Shown one piece after another: positions 44,061-52,050 of a stretch of DNA of 64,000 bases. This DNA comes from Rathayibacter sp. VKM Ac-2760 (GTDB taxonomy: Bacteria > Actinomycetota > Actinomycetes > Actinomycetales > Microbacteriaceae), in NCBI RefSeq assembly GCF_009834185.1, contig NZ_CP047173.1, positions 1,860,001 through 1,924,000 on the forward strand. The letters are read 5' to 3'. Under the pieces are notes generated by a model that saw only the letters and a list, made by a program, of their open reading frames with translations, had not been told where the DNA came from and searched no databases. Within the stretch, counting starts at the first letter, position 1, and each line of letters starts with the position of its first letter. The position numbers and the translations under genes were made by a program.

Positions 44061-45089
44061 ATGACAGAGCAGGAGCTGAAGTCCGTCTCCGATGTCGCGA
44101 CAGAGCGCGGCGTCAGTGCGGCGCGCATCCGTCAGCTCATCGCCGAGGGGCGCATCCGGGCGGAGAAGGTCGGAGGCGTGCATGTCATCAGGGGTGGTCA
44201 GGACATCTCATCGCCGCGCGTGTCTCGCCCGCTCGGCGACCGGATGGCGTGGGGACTCGTCGCCGCGCTCTCGGGCGCGGTGGACCCGGCCCTGACGAGG
44301 TCCGAGCGGAGTCGCATCACCCGGATGATCCAGCGACTCGAGAGCGCGGAGGATCCCGTGGCGGTGACGCGCTCGTGGACCGCGGAGCTTCTGCCGCCGG
44401 AGTCGCTGGAGCTGCCTACGGAACTCGTCGAGCAGCTGCAGGGGGAGCGGGAGCTCCTCCCCGTCGGGGCATCGGACACCCGAGCGGGCCGGCGCGACGT
44501 CAGCCGCCTCGAGCTGCTCGTCTCCACCCGGTTGAAGGCTCAGCTCCGAGAGGAGGTCGCCGCAGCCGGCACGTCATCGACTTCCGTGACCCTGCATCAC
44601 GTCCCCGATGAGCGGTGGCCGTTCGTCAGCGAGGGACCGGTGCCGATCGGGCTGAGCATCGCCGCGCTCGCGCGACGGACCGACCGGACGACGGCGCTCG
44701 CCGCGCGCCGTCTCCTGAGACGCGCCCTCCCCTCCCACGCGGCGGTCGTGGCCGAGGTCGAGGCGGATCGTCGCGACCGTGATCGGTCACTGCGTCGTGA
44801 GACCACTCGCTCCGTCCAGCTCCACCGCGCCGCGCTGGAGCTCCTCGACCGCTCTCCGGACTTCCGTCCTCGGGCGGAAGCGCGGCTCGAGCAACTGCGA
44901 GGCAGGGTCCGCGGGGATGCGCACCAGTGGCTGGACGAGTGGGCTGAGCTGCTCCGCAGTCCGCTCTCCACCCAGATCCAGGCCTTGCTCGCGGAGACGG
45001 AGCACGCCCACGACCTGCGCTCCGTCTCACCGCTCGCCGGGCTGATCCCGGACGAGGAGCGATCGGCGCTTGTGGAGGCGAGCGCGTGA
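44061..45089 (+). CDS. HTH protein, partner of a DUF6036-like nucleotidyltransferase
   Basis: This 342-residue protein has an N-terminal excisionase/MerR-like helix-turn-helix (VSDVATERGVSAARIRQLIAEGRIRAEKV, residues about 8-38). A Leu/Arg-rich helical body with a middle LVSTRLKAQLREEVAAAG follows, and the acidic end is GLIPDEERSALVEASA. No catalytic motif is seen. Its stop is overlapped by the GTG of the next, truncated reading frame (GTGA), the arrangement of a two-gene toxin-antitoxin or defence-type unit in which an HTH protein precedes a nucleotidyltransferase-fold protein. It may therefore be an orphaned antitoxin or regulator. This pairing is inferred, not proven. Confidence 0.6.
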   Translation: MTEQELKSVSDVATERGVSAARIRQLIAEGRIRAEKVGGVHVIRGGQDISSPRVSRPLGDRMAWGLVAALSGAVDPALTRSERSRITRMIQRLESAEDPVAVTRSWTAELLPPESLELPTELVEQLQGERELLPVGASDTRAGRRDVSRLELLVSTRLKAQLREEVAAAGTSSTSVTLHHVPDERWPFVSEGPVPIGLSIAALARRTDRTTALAARRLLRRALPSHAAVVAEVEADRRDRDRSLRRETTRSVQLHRAALELLDRSPDFRPRAEARLEQLRGRVRGDAHQWLDEWAELLRSPLSTQIQALLAETEHAHDLRSVSPLAGLIPDEERSALVEASA

Positions 45090-45190
45090 ACCGGGCCGAG
45101 CTAGAGCACGGGATCCGCGCCACGACGGAGATCATCCAGGCCGACGAGGTGATCATCATCGGCTCCCAGTCGGTGCTGCTGCACGAACCG
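45086..45190 (+). pseudogene. Truncated DUF6036-like nucleotidyltransferase fragment
   Basis: About 34 residues look like the start of a nucleotidyltransferase-fold protein (MNRAELEHGIRAT, then DEVIIIGSQSVL, where the GSQ is the family's conserved strand-turn). After that the frame loses the family pattern (EPPRQREEPPD), enters the terminator of the tRNA on the other strand and then runs through the tRNA itself to a stop at 45289. The catalytic acids that should follow GSQ are missing, so any product would be inactive. The 5' GTGA coupling to the HTH gene is intact. A deletion that fused the gene to the tRNA terminator explains this best. Confidence 0.6.
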
Positions 45191-45204
45191 CCGCGCCAAC
45201 GAGA

Positions 45205-45239
45205 AGAACCCCCCGATCTCCATGAGATCGAGGGGTTCT
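45205..45239 (-). terminator. Terminator of tRNA-Leu(GAG)
   Basis: On the minus strand AGAACCCCTCGATCTC pairs with GAGATCGGGGGGTTCT across a 3-nt loop, followed by TCTCGTT. It starts 3 nt after the tRNA 3' CCA. The stem is the strongest terminator in this part of the window. Confidence 0.8.
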
Positions 45240-45241
45240 AT

Positions 45242-45329
45242 TGGTGTCCGAGGGGGGACTTGAACCCCCACGCCCTATACGGGCACTAGCACCTCAAGCT
45301 AGCGCGTCTGCCATTTCCGCCACCCGGAC
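45242..45329 (-). tRNA. tRNA-Leu, anticodon GAG
   Basis: The 88-nt gene includes an encoded 3' CCA (TGG at 45242-45244 on the plus strand). The acceptor stem GTCCGGG pairs with the 3' CTCGGAC end. The anticodon arm is GCTAGC-TTGAGGT-GCTAGT, giving GAG after the invariant T33. A long variable arm (GCCCG ... CGGGC) and the T-arm GGGGGTTCAAGTCCCCC mark a class II tRNA. A TAATGT -10 on the minus strand at 45374-45369 gives a leader of about 30 nt. The 3' flank holds a terminator and the truncated gene above, so the locus may have received or lost DNA. Confidence 0.95.
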
Positions 45330-45430
45330 GAGTGTTGTTTCCAGCCTGCGTTTCCGCGGCCGAAGAAGACATTAGCACGCTTCGCGGGCCTCGGATGACA
45401 CCGGGGGAGAGGGCGCCGTGAGCCGGCCGG

Positions 45431-45436
45431 TAGCGT
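45431..45436 (+). promoter_or_regulatory. -10 element, leaderless start of the M20 peptidase gene
   Basis: TAGCGT ends 6 nt before the ATG at 45443. Confidence 0.5.
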
Positions 45437-45442
45437 GGGGGC

Positions 45443-46771
45443 ATGACGTCCTCCGACAGCGCCGCCGCCCCCTCCGAGTCGGATCTCGACGAGACCGCGA
45501 TCATCGCGCGGGACCTCATCCGGTTCGACACCAGCAACTACGGCGACGGGAAGGCCGAGCCCGAGCGCGAGGCCGCCGAGTACGTCGCCGCCCGTCTGCG
45601 CGACCTCGGGCTCGAGCCCGAGCTGATCGACTCCGACCCCGGCCGCACCAGCGTCGTCGCCCGCGTCGCGGGGGAGGACCGCGAGCGCGGCGCCCTCGTC
45701 GTGCACGGGCACCTCGACGTCGTCCCGGCGATCGCGGACAACTGGAGCGTCGACCCGTTCGGCGGAGTGATCAAGGACGGCATGCTCTGGGGCCGCGGCG
45801 CGGTCGACATGAAGAACATGGACGCGATGATCCTCGCCTCCCTCGGCGACATCCTCGGCAGTGGCCGGAAGCCCTCGCGCGATCTCGTCATCGCCTTCTT
45901 CGCCGACGAGGAGGCGGGCGGCGTCCGCGGCTCCGGCCACCTCGTCAAGACCCGGCCCGAGCTCTTCGCCGGCGCGACCGAGGCGATCAGCGAGGTCGGC
46001 GGCTACTCGATCGAGCTCGGCGGCAAGCGCGCGTACCTCGTGCAGACCGGCGAGAAGGCTCTGCTCTGGCTGACGCTGCGTGCGCGGGGCACCGCCGGGC
46101 ACGGCTCGCAGATCAACGGCGAGAACGCCGTCACCCGCCTCGCCCAGGCGATCGCCCGCATCGGCAGCGAGGAGTGGCCCACCCGCCTCACCGACACCAC
46201 CCGCGAGCTGCTCGGCGAGGTCGCCCGCATCCTCGGCCACGACCCGCAGCGCAGCACTCCGGAGGAGCTCGCGCTCGCCACCGGCACGGCCTCGCGCTTC
46301 ATCGCGGCGACGCTGCGCACGACGGCCAACCCGTCGATGCTCTCGGCCGGCTACAAGGCCAACGTCATCCCCGACACCGCGGAGGCGACCATCGACGTCC
46401 GCGTGCTCCCCGGCGAGGAGGACGCGGTGCTCGAGCGCTTGAAGGTCCTCGCCGGCGAGCACGTCGAGATCCTGGTGCAGCACCGCGACATCGGGCTCGA
46501 GGTGCCCTTCGCCGGGCCGCTCGTGGAGAGCATGGCCGCGTCACTGCGCCGCTTCGATCCGGAGGCCGAGGTGCTGCCGTACCTCCTTTCGGGGGGCACC
46601 GACAACAAGGCTCTCTCGACGATCGGGATCACCGGCTACGGCTTCGCGCCGCTGCAGCTGCCGGGCTCGCTCGACTTCCCGGCGCTGTTCCACGGGGTCG
46701 ATGAGCGGGTTCCGCTCGACGCACTAGTGTTTGGCAGGAAGGTCCTGACCGATCTCCTCCTGCGTTCCTGA
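45443..46771 (+). CDS. M20 family metallopeptidase
   Basis: This 442-residue zinc hydrolase has the M20 core: LVVHGHLDVVPA near residue 89 (first His and Asp), GRGAVDMKN near residue 116 (bridging Asp), FFADEEAGG near residue 151 (catalytic Glu and metal Glu), a dimerisation domain with GTAGHGSQINGENAV near residue 217, and a terminal SGGTDNKA with FHGVDERVP (final His). The size matches dipeptidase or succinyl-diaminopimelate-like desuccinylase relatives. It opens the conserved run peptidase-uppP-mshC. The substrate cannot be fixed from sequence. Confidence 0.92.
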   Translation: MTSSDSAAAPSESDLDETAIIARDLIRFDTSNYGDGKAEPEREAAEYVAARLRDLGLEPELIDSDPGRTSVVARVAGEDRERGALVVHGHLDVVPAIADNWSVDPFGGVIKDGMLWGRGAVDMKNMDAMILASLGDILGSGRKPSRDLVIAFFADEEAGGVRGSGHLVKTRPELFAGATEAISEVGGYSIELGGKRAYLVQTGEKALLWLTLRARGTAGHGSQINGENAVTRLAQAIARIGSEEWPTRLTDTTRELLGEVARILGHDPQRSTPEELALATGTASRFIAATLRTTANPSMLSAGYKANVIPDTAEATIDVRVLPGEEDAVLERLKVLAGEHVEILVQHRDIGLEVPFAGPLVESMAASLRRFDPEAEVLPYLLSGGTDNKALSTIGITGYGFAPLQLPGSLDFPALFHGVDERVPLDALVFGRKVLTDLLLRS

Positions 46772-46841
46772 TGGTCAGATCCATGACCGCCACCGACCAT
46801 CTGCTGGCCGACGACGCCCCAGCCCTCCTCGAAAGTGACGC

Positions 46842-47690
46842 ATGGGCCTGCTCGAAGCGCTGATCCTGGGACTCGTCCAGGGTCTGACGGAATTCCTCCC
46901 CATCTCCTCCAGCGCCCACCTCCGGATCGTGAGCGAGCTGCTCCCCGGACTCGACGGCAAGGACACCGGAGCGGCGTTCACCGCCATCACGCAGCTGGGC
47001 ACCGAGACCGCGGTCATCATCTACTTCTGGCGCGACATCGTGAAGATCGTGTCGAACTGGTGCCGCTCGCTCGTGGGCAAGGTGCCGCGCACCGACGCCA
47101 ACGCGCGGATGGGCTGGCTGATCATCGTCGGCAGCCTCCCGATCATCGTGCTGGGCCTGCTCTTCCAGGACCAGATCGAGACCACGCTCCGCTCGCTCTG
47201 GGTCGTCGCGACCACCCTCATCGTCTTCGGCATCCTGCTCGGCATCGCCGACGCGGTGGGCGCGAAGAAGCGCCGCCTGCGCGACCTCAACGTCCGCGAC
47301 GGCCTGATCTACGGAGGCGCGCAGGCGCTCGCCCTCGTCCCCGGCGTCTCGCGCTCCGGCGGCACCATCACGGCCGGCCTCTTCATGGGCTACGAGCGCA
47401 AGGCCGCCGCGCGCTACTCCTTCCTGCTCGCGATCCCCGCGGTCTTCGGCAGCGGGCTCTACCAGCTGTACAAGAGCATCAGCGACCCGGAGATCCCGCC
47501 GAACCAGATCCAGGTCGGCGGGCTCGAGACGCTCGTCGCGACGATCGTCGCCTTCGTGGTCGGCTTCGTCGTCATCGCCTTCTTCATGAGCTACATCTCG
47601 CGCCGCAGCTTCCTGCCGTTCGTGATCTACCGCATCGTCCTCGGCGTCGTCCTCATGGTCGCGCTGAGCACGGGCCTCCTCGCCGCGTAG
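46842..47690 (+). CDS. uppP: Undecaprenyl-diphosphatase
   Basis: This 282-residue polytopic membrane enzyme recycles the lipid carrier for peptidoglycan and confers bacitracin tolerance. Signature 1 is GLTEFLPISSSAHLRI at residues 14-29 and signature 2 is PGVSRSGGTITAG near residue 167. Seven to eight hydrophobic segments are spread over the chain, as in BacA/UppP. It starts at ATG 46842, about 70 nt after the M20 gene, and its stop TAG is followed immediately by the mshC ATG, so mshC translation is probably coupled. I see no transcription signal between them. Confidence 0.95.
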   Translation: MGLLEALILGLVQGLTEFLPISSSAHLRIVSELLPGLDGKDTGAAFTAITQLGTETAVIIYFWRDIVKIVSNWCRSLVGKVPRTDANARMGWLIIVGSLPIIVLGLLFQDQIETTLRSLWVVATTLIVFGILLGIADAVGAKKRRLRDLNVRDGLIYGGAQALALVPGVSRSGGTITAGLFMGYERKAAARYSFLLAIPAVFGSGLYQLYKSISDPEIPPNQIQVGGLETLVATIVAFVVGFVVIAFFMSYISRRSFLPFVIYRIVLGVVLMVALSTGLLAA

Positions 47691-48938
47691 ATGCGCACCT
47701 GGAACGCGCCGGTCGTCCCGGCCCTGCCCGGTCGCGGACCCGTGCCCGCCGTGCACGACACCGCGACGGGTGCGCCCGTCGAGCTCGTCGCCGACGACGG
47801 CACCGCTCGCCTCTACGTCTGCGGCATCACCCCGTACGACGCGACCCACCTCGGTCACGCGTCGACGTACCTCGCCTTCGACACGGTGCAGCGGCTCTGG
47901 CGCGACGCGGGCTACTCCGTGCTCTACGCCCAGAACGTCACCGACGTCGACGACCCGCTGCTCGAGCGGGCGACGCGCGACGGGGTCGACTGGCGCGACC
48001 TGGCCGAGGAGCAGGTCGAGCTGTTCCGCGGCGACATGGCCGCGCTGCGGATCCTGCCGCCCGATCATTACGACGGAGTCACCGAGACCATCGCGCCGAT
48101 CGCGGAGGCGGTCGCCCGCCTCGAGCGCGCCGGCATCGCCTATCGCGTCGCCACTCCCGATGCCGCCGTCGACGGTGGCGAGGACCTCTACTACGACGTC
48201 GCCGCCGGAGAGAGCGACGTCTGGCGCCTGGGCAGCGAGAGCAGCCTGGACGCCGCGACGATGGCGTCGCTGTTCGCGCAGCGCGGGGGAGACCCCGACC
48301 GCGCGGGCAAGCGCGACCCGCTCGATCCGCTGCTCTGGCGCGCCGAGCGCGACGGCGAGCCCGCCTGGGACGCGGCCGTCGGCCGGGGCCGCCCGGGCTG
48401 GCACATCGAGTGCTCGGTGATCGCGCTCGACCGCCTCGGGCCGGAGTTCACGCTGCAGGGCGGCGGGAGCGACCTGATCTTCCCGCACCACGAGTTCAGC
48501 GCGGCGCACGCGGCGTCGCTGTCGGGGCGGCCGCTCGCCCGGGCCTACGCGCACGCCGGCATGGTCGCCTACCAGGGCGAGAAGATGAGCAAGTCGCTCG
48601 GGAACCTCGTCCTCGTGTCACGGCTGCGGGCGCAGGGGACGGATCCGCGCGCGATCCGCCTGGCGCTGCTGGCGCACCACTACCGCTCCGACTGGGAGTG
48701 GCTGCCCGGCGATCTGCCCGCCGCTGAGGCCCGCCTCGCGCAGTGGGAGGCGTCGCTCGCATCGACCGGACCGACGTCGGCCGCGGACGTGCTCGAGCGC
48801 GTGCGCGCCGCGCTCGCGGTGGACGTCGACACCCCGGGCGCCCTCGCCGTGCTCGATGATGCGGCCGCCGCCGGGGTGGACGACCCCGCGCTCCTGCGCG
48901 ACGCGATCGACGCGCTGCTCGGCGTCCGCCTGGGCTGA
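47691..48938 (+). CDS. mshC: Cysteine--1-D-myo-inosityl 2-amino-2-deoxy-alpha-D-glucopyranoside ligase
   Basis: This 415-residue enzyme joins cysteine to GlcN-inositol in mycothiol synthesis, the main low-molecular-weight thiol of Actinobacteria. It is a class I aminoacyl-tRNA synthetase relative: LYVCGITPYDATHLGHA near residue 41 (zinc Cys and HIGH-like motif), GRPGWHIECSVIA near residue 228 (second Cys), FPHHEFSAAHAAS and KMSKSLGN near residue 287. It differs from CysS in its shorter C-terminus. The ATG directly follows the uppP stop. PAC2 lies downstream on the other strand. Confidence 0.94.
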   Translation: MRTWNAPVVPALPGRGPVPAVHDTATGAPVELVADDGTARLYVCGITPYDATHLGHASTYLAFDTVQRLWRDAGYSVLYAQNVTDVDDPLLERATRDGVDWRDLAEEQVELFRGDMAALRILPPDHYDGVTETIAPIAEAVARLERAGIAYRVATPDAAVDGGEDLYYDVAAGESDVWRLGSESSLDAATMASLFAQRGGDPDRAGKRDPLDPLLWRAERDGEPAWDAAVGRGRPGWHIECSVIALDRLGPEFTLQGGGSDLIFPHHEFSAAHAASLSGRPLARAYAHAGMVAYQGEKMSKSLGNLVLVSRLRAQGTDPRAIRLALLAHHYRSDWEWLPGDLPAAEARLAQWEASLASTGPTSAADVLERVRAALAVDVDTPGALAVLDDAAAAGVDDPALLRDAIDALLGVRLG

Positions 48939-48966
48939 GCCTGCGCCCTGACTTCGGGCGACACCG

Positions 48967-49160
48967 GATCTCGATACGCCCGCTCCGCGGGCTGCTCGAT
49001 CAGCATGCAGCCGACCCGCTGCGCGGGCTGCTCGATCAGCATGAAGCCGATCCGCTGCGCGGGCTGCTCGATCAGCATGCAGCCGACCCGCCGCGCGGGC
49101 TGTGTCGCCGTTCATGCTGGTCGAGTAGCCGCCGCAGGCGGCGTATCGAGACCCGCGCCG
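48967..49160. repeat. Dispersed repeat element copy 4 with 36-bp tandem expansion
   Basis: A left part (GATCTCGATACGCCC ... GGGCTGCTCGATCAGCA) is followed by three more copies of its GGGCTGCTCGATCAGCA end. The GGGCTG marker falls at 48989, 49025, 49061 and 49097, exactly 36 bp apart. A full GCTGGTCGAGTAGCC ... GCGTATCGAGACCC arm closes the element near 49150. It lies between the convergent mshC and PAC2 genes. Confidence 0.85.
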
Positions 49161-49164
49161 CGGC

Positions 49165-50025
49165 CTACGGCCGCCAGGGCTCCTCGCCCGAGCGGCCGTC
49201 GCCGCGACGGCGGAGGTAGCGCTCGAACTCCTGCGCGATGGCCTCGCCGCTGGCCTCGGGCGAGTCGACGGTGTCGCGCGCCTGCTCCAGCTGGGCGATG
49301 TAGGCCGCCATCTCCTCGTCGTCGAGCGCGAGAGCGTCGATGCCGCGCTCCCACTCGCCGGCCTCCTCGACCAGGTCGCCACGCGGGATCGCCAGGCCGA
49401 CGACCTCCTCGAGCTTCTCCAGCAGCGCGAGCATCGCCTTCGGCGACGGCGCGTTGTGCACGTAGTGCGGAACGGAGGCCCAGAGCGAGACGGCCGGGAT
49501 CCCGACCTTCTGCGCGGCCTCGCCGATGACGCTGAGGATGCCGACCGGCCCCTCGTAGGTGGATCGCTCGAGCTCGAACTCGGCGCGCATCTCGGCGTTC
49601 TCGCTGGAGGCGAAGAGCGAGATCGGCCGGGTGTGCGGCACGTCGGCGAGCATCGCGCCGAGGAAGACGACGGCCGAGATGTCGATCGCGAGCATCGCGT
49701 CGACGACCTCGGCGGCGAAGCTCTTCCAGCTGCGCGAGGGCTCGGTGCCGATCATCACGTAGAGGGCGCTCTCGGCGTCGACGGAGGTGTCGGCCGGGCC
49801 GAAGATCTGCGTGCCGGGCCAGGAGAGGCTGCGGCGCCCGTCCTCGCCGATCGAGAGCATCGGGCGGGTGTACTGGAAGTCGTAGTACTGCTCGGCGTCG
49901 ACCGAGAAGAGGGGCACGAACTCGCCGGCGTCCTTCACCAGTCGGACCGCGCCACTGGCGGCGTCGCCCGCGTCGTTCCAGCCCTCGAAGGCGACGACCA
50001 GGACGTTCCCCTTGATCACGTTCAT
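49165..50025 (-). CDS. PAC2 family protein
   Basis: This 286-residue cytoplasmic protein fits the PAC2 family, named after a eukaryotic proteasome-assembly chaperone. It has an alpha/beta core: VVAFEGWNDAGDAA at residues 10-23, TQIFGPADTSVDAESALYVMIGTEPSRSWKSF near residue 70, VVFLGAMLADVPHTRP near residue 116, GILSVIGEAAQKVGIPAVSLWASVPHYVHNAPSPKA near residue 153, and an acidic C-terminal helix ending EEPWRP. Actinobacterial PAC2 proteins are conserved beside mshC and trmI; a role with the proteasome has not been shown. The ATG at 50025 is on the minus strand, divergent from the HAD gene. Confidence 0.85.
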   Translation of the reverse strand: MNVIKGNVLVVAFEGWNDAGDAASGAVRLVKDAGEFVPLFSVDAEQYYDFQYTRPMLSIGEDGRRSLSWPGTQIFGPADTSVDAESALYVMIGTEPSRSWKSFAAEVVDAMLAIDISAVVFLGAMLADVPHTRPISLFASSENAEMRAEFELERSTYEGPVGILSVIGEAAQKVGIPAVSLWASVPHYVHNAPSPKAMLALLEKLEEVVGLAIPRGDLVEEAGEWERGIDALALDDEEMAAYIAQLEQARDTVDSPEASGEAIAQEFERYLRRRGDGRSGEEPWRP

Positions 50026-50161
50026 GGGCGAGGTCTCCAGTGTTCGGCTCGATGTCCGGGTGGCGCTCGGTGCGCCTGTCCCGTCCGTCCAGGATAGGAC
50101 CCGCCCCCGACCCCTCCGCCCGGCCCCTCGCCTTTCCGCTGTCCGCGTACGATGGTCGCTC

Positions 50162-50905
50162 GTGACTTCCGACACCTCCCTCCCCGTGTCCCGGCCGCAG
50201 CCCCCGCTCCCGGACGGCGCTCCCGCCGCCGTCCTCTGGGACATGGACGGCACGCTCGTCGACACGGAGCCCTACTGGATGGCGTCGGAGCACGCGCTGG
50301 TCGCCTCCTTCGGCGGCGTCTGGACGCACGAGGACGCGATGAGCCTGGTCGGCTCCGGCCTCCCCGCCTCCGCGCGCATCCTGCAGGGCAAGGGCGTCGA
50401 TCTGCCCGTCGAGGCGATCATCGACCGGATGACCGACGAGGTCGTCGCGCAGCTCGCCGAGAGCATCCCGTGGCGCCCCGGCGCGCTGGAGCTGCTGTCC
50501 GCCGTCCGCGAGGCCGGCGTCCCGCAGGCCCTCGTCACCATGTCGATCGGCCGGATGGCGCACGCCGTCGTCGAGCGCCTCCTGTTCCCCGCCTTCGACA
50601 CCGTCGTCAGCGGCGACATGGTCGAGCGGAGCAAGCCGCACCCGGAGGCCTACCTCCTCGCCGCGCGCACCCTCGGCGTCGAGGCGGCCGACTGCGTCGC
50701 CATCGAGGACTCGCACGCCGGCCTCGCGTCCGCCGTCGCCTCGGGCGCCGCCGCGATCGGCGTGCCGCACCAGCTCGAGCTCGACCCGGGCGCCCCCTAC
50801 TCCCTCTGGCCCACCCTCGCGGGCCGCACCCTCGCGGACCTCGCGCAGGTGTCCTCCGAGCACCGCTCCCGCGCGCTCACGACCGAGACGGAGGCCCGCC
50901 GATGA
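50162..50905 (+). CDS. HAD-superfamily phosphatase
   Basis: This 247-residue HAD hydrolase has motif I LWDMDGTLVDTE near residue 24 (nucleophile Asp), motif II VTMSIGRM near residue 120, motif III SKPHPEAYLLAA near residue 155, and motif IV IEDSHAGLASAVASGAAAIGVP near residue 178. The cap is a small helical C1 domain, as in beta-phosphoglucomutase and phosphoglycolate phosphatase-like enzymes. It is coupled to trmI by an ATGA overlap. The GTG start at 50162 is 8 nt after a TACGAT -10. The substrate is unknown; a housecleaning phosphatase is likely. Confidence 0.87.
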   Translation: MTSDTSLPVSRPQPPLPDGAPAAVLWDMDGTLVDTEPYWMASEHALVASFGGVWTHEDAMSLVGSGLPASARILQGKGVDLPVEAIIDRMTDEVVAQLAESIPWRPGALELLSAVREAGVPQALVTMSIGRMAHAVVERLLFPAFDTVVSGDMVERSKPHPEAYLLAARTLGVEAADCVAIEDSHAGLASAVASGAAAIGVPHQLELDPGAPYSLWPTLAGRTLADLAQVSSEHRSRALTTETEARR

Positions 50906-51957
50906 CCGGTGAGGCACTGCAGCATTCCGGACCCTTCCGCGCGGGCGACCGCGTGCAGCTGACCGGGCCGAAGGGGCGGATGAACACCATCACGCTCGTC
51001 CCCGGCAAAGTCTTCCACACCCACCGCGGCGGGATCGAGCACGACACGGTCATCGGCCTGCCCGACGGCTCCGTCGTCGTCAACACCGTCGGCGTCGAGC
51101 ACCTCGCGCTCCGCCCGCTGCTCGCCGACTTCGTGATGTCGATGCCCCGCGGCGCGGCGATCGTCTACCCGAAGGACGCCGCGCAGATCCTCGCCCAGGC
51201 CGACGTCTTCCCCGGCGCCCGCGTCGTCGAGGCCGGCGTCGGCTCCGGCGCGCTCTCGCTCTGGCTGCTGCGCGCGATCGGCCCGGCCGGCCGGCTCTCC
51301 TCCTTCGAGCGCCGCGAGGAGTTCGCCGACGTCGCCCGCGCCAACATCGAGACCTTCCTCGGCTATACGCCCGACAACTGGAGCGTCACCGTCGGCGACC
51401 TCGTCGAGGAGCTGCCCGGCGCCGTCGCGCCCGGGGAGGCCGACCGCGTCGTCCTCGACATGCTCGCGCCCTGGGAGTGCCTCGACGTCGCCGCCGATGC
51501 GCTCACGCCCGGTGGCGTCCTGCTCTGCTACGTCGCGACCGTCACGCAGCTCTCCCGCGTCGCGGAGGCGATCCGCGCCTCGGGCCTCTTCACCAACCCG
51601 GCGTCGAACGAGACGATGGTCCGCGGCTGGCACGTCGAGGGCCTCGCCGTCCGCCCCGACCACCGGATGATCGGCCACACCGGCTTCCTCATCACCGCCC
51701 GCCGCCTCGCGCCGGGTGCCGTCCTGCCCGAGCTGAAGCGACGTCCCTCCAAGACCGACTTCAGCGACGAGGACGTCGAGGCGTGGACCCCCGGTGCGCT
51801 GGGGGAGCGGGCCGTCAGCCCGAAGAGCCTGCGCAAGCGGGTGCGCGAGTCCGCCACCAGTGCCGAGCTCTCCCGGGCGCGGGGCTTCGGCGAGGCCGAC
51901 GATGACGGTGACGTCGCCGGCGCGCACGGCTCGGGCGACGACGAGGGCATCGTCTAA
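50902..51957 (+). CDS. trmI: tRNA (adenine-58-N1)-methyltransferase
   Basis: This 351-residue enzyme methylates A58 of tRNA in the T-loop. An N-terminal OB-like domain ends near residue 90 with VYPKDAAQILAQADVFPG. The Rossmann domain has RVVEAGVGSGALSLWLLRAIG near residue 108 (SAM loop), SFERREEFADVARANIE, VVLDMLAPWECLDVAADAL near residue 178, and GGVLLCYVATVTQLSRV. A basic and acidic C-terminal tail of about 60 residues is longer than usual. In Mycobacterium tuberculosis trmI is followed by the mpa-dop-pup-prcBA block before pafABC. Here a lipoprotein follows instead. It is coupled to the HAD gene. Confidence 0.93.
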   Translation: MTGEALQHSGPFRAGDRVQLTGPKGRMNTITLVPGKVFHTHRGGIEHDTVIGLPDGSVVVNTVGVEHLALRPLLADFVMSMPRGAAIVYPKDAAQILAQADVFPGARVVEAGVGSGALSLWLLRAIGPAGRLSSFERREEFADVARANIETFLGYTPDNWSVTVGDLVEELPGAVAPGEADRVVLDMLAPWECLDVAADALTPGGVLLCYVATVTQLSRVAEAIRASGLFTNPASNETMVRGWHVEGLAVRPDHRMIGHTGFLITARRLAPGAVLPELKRRPSKTDFSDEDVEAWTPGALGERAVSPKSLRKRVRESATSAELSRARGFGEADDDGDVAGAHGSGDDEGIV

Positions 51958-52050
51958 GCTGATCCCGGCTTTCCGGTCCCCGGGCCGAGCCGCCGTCCCG
52001 ATCGTCTCGCACTCGGGCCCCACCACTCCCACTTCGTGAAACGAGGACCC

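Noticed and set aside
45190..45289. Continuation of the 45086 reading frame as a real C-terminus
   Set aside because: It reads through the terminator and the tRNA-Leu gene on the opposite strand and has no family pattern.
48986..49104. CRISPR array from the 36-bp repeats
   Set aside because: The whole 36-bp unit repeats with no spacer, and it is clearly the amplified end of a dispersed element.
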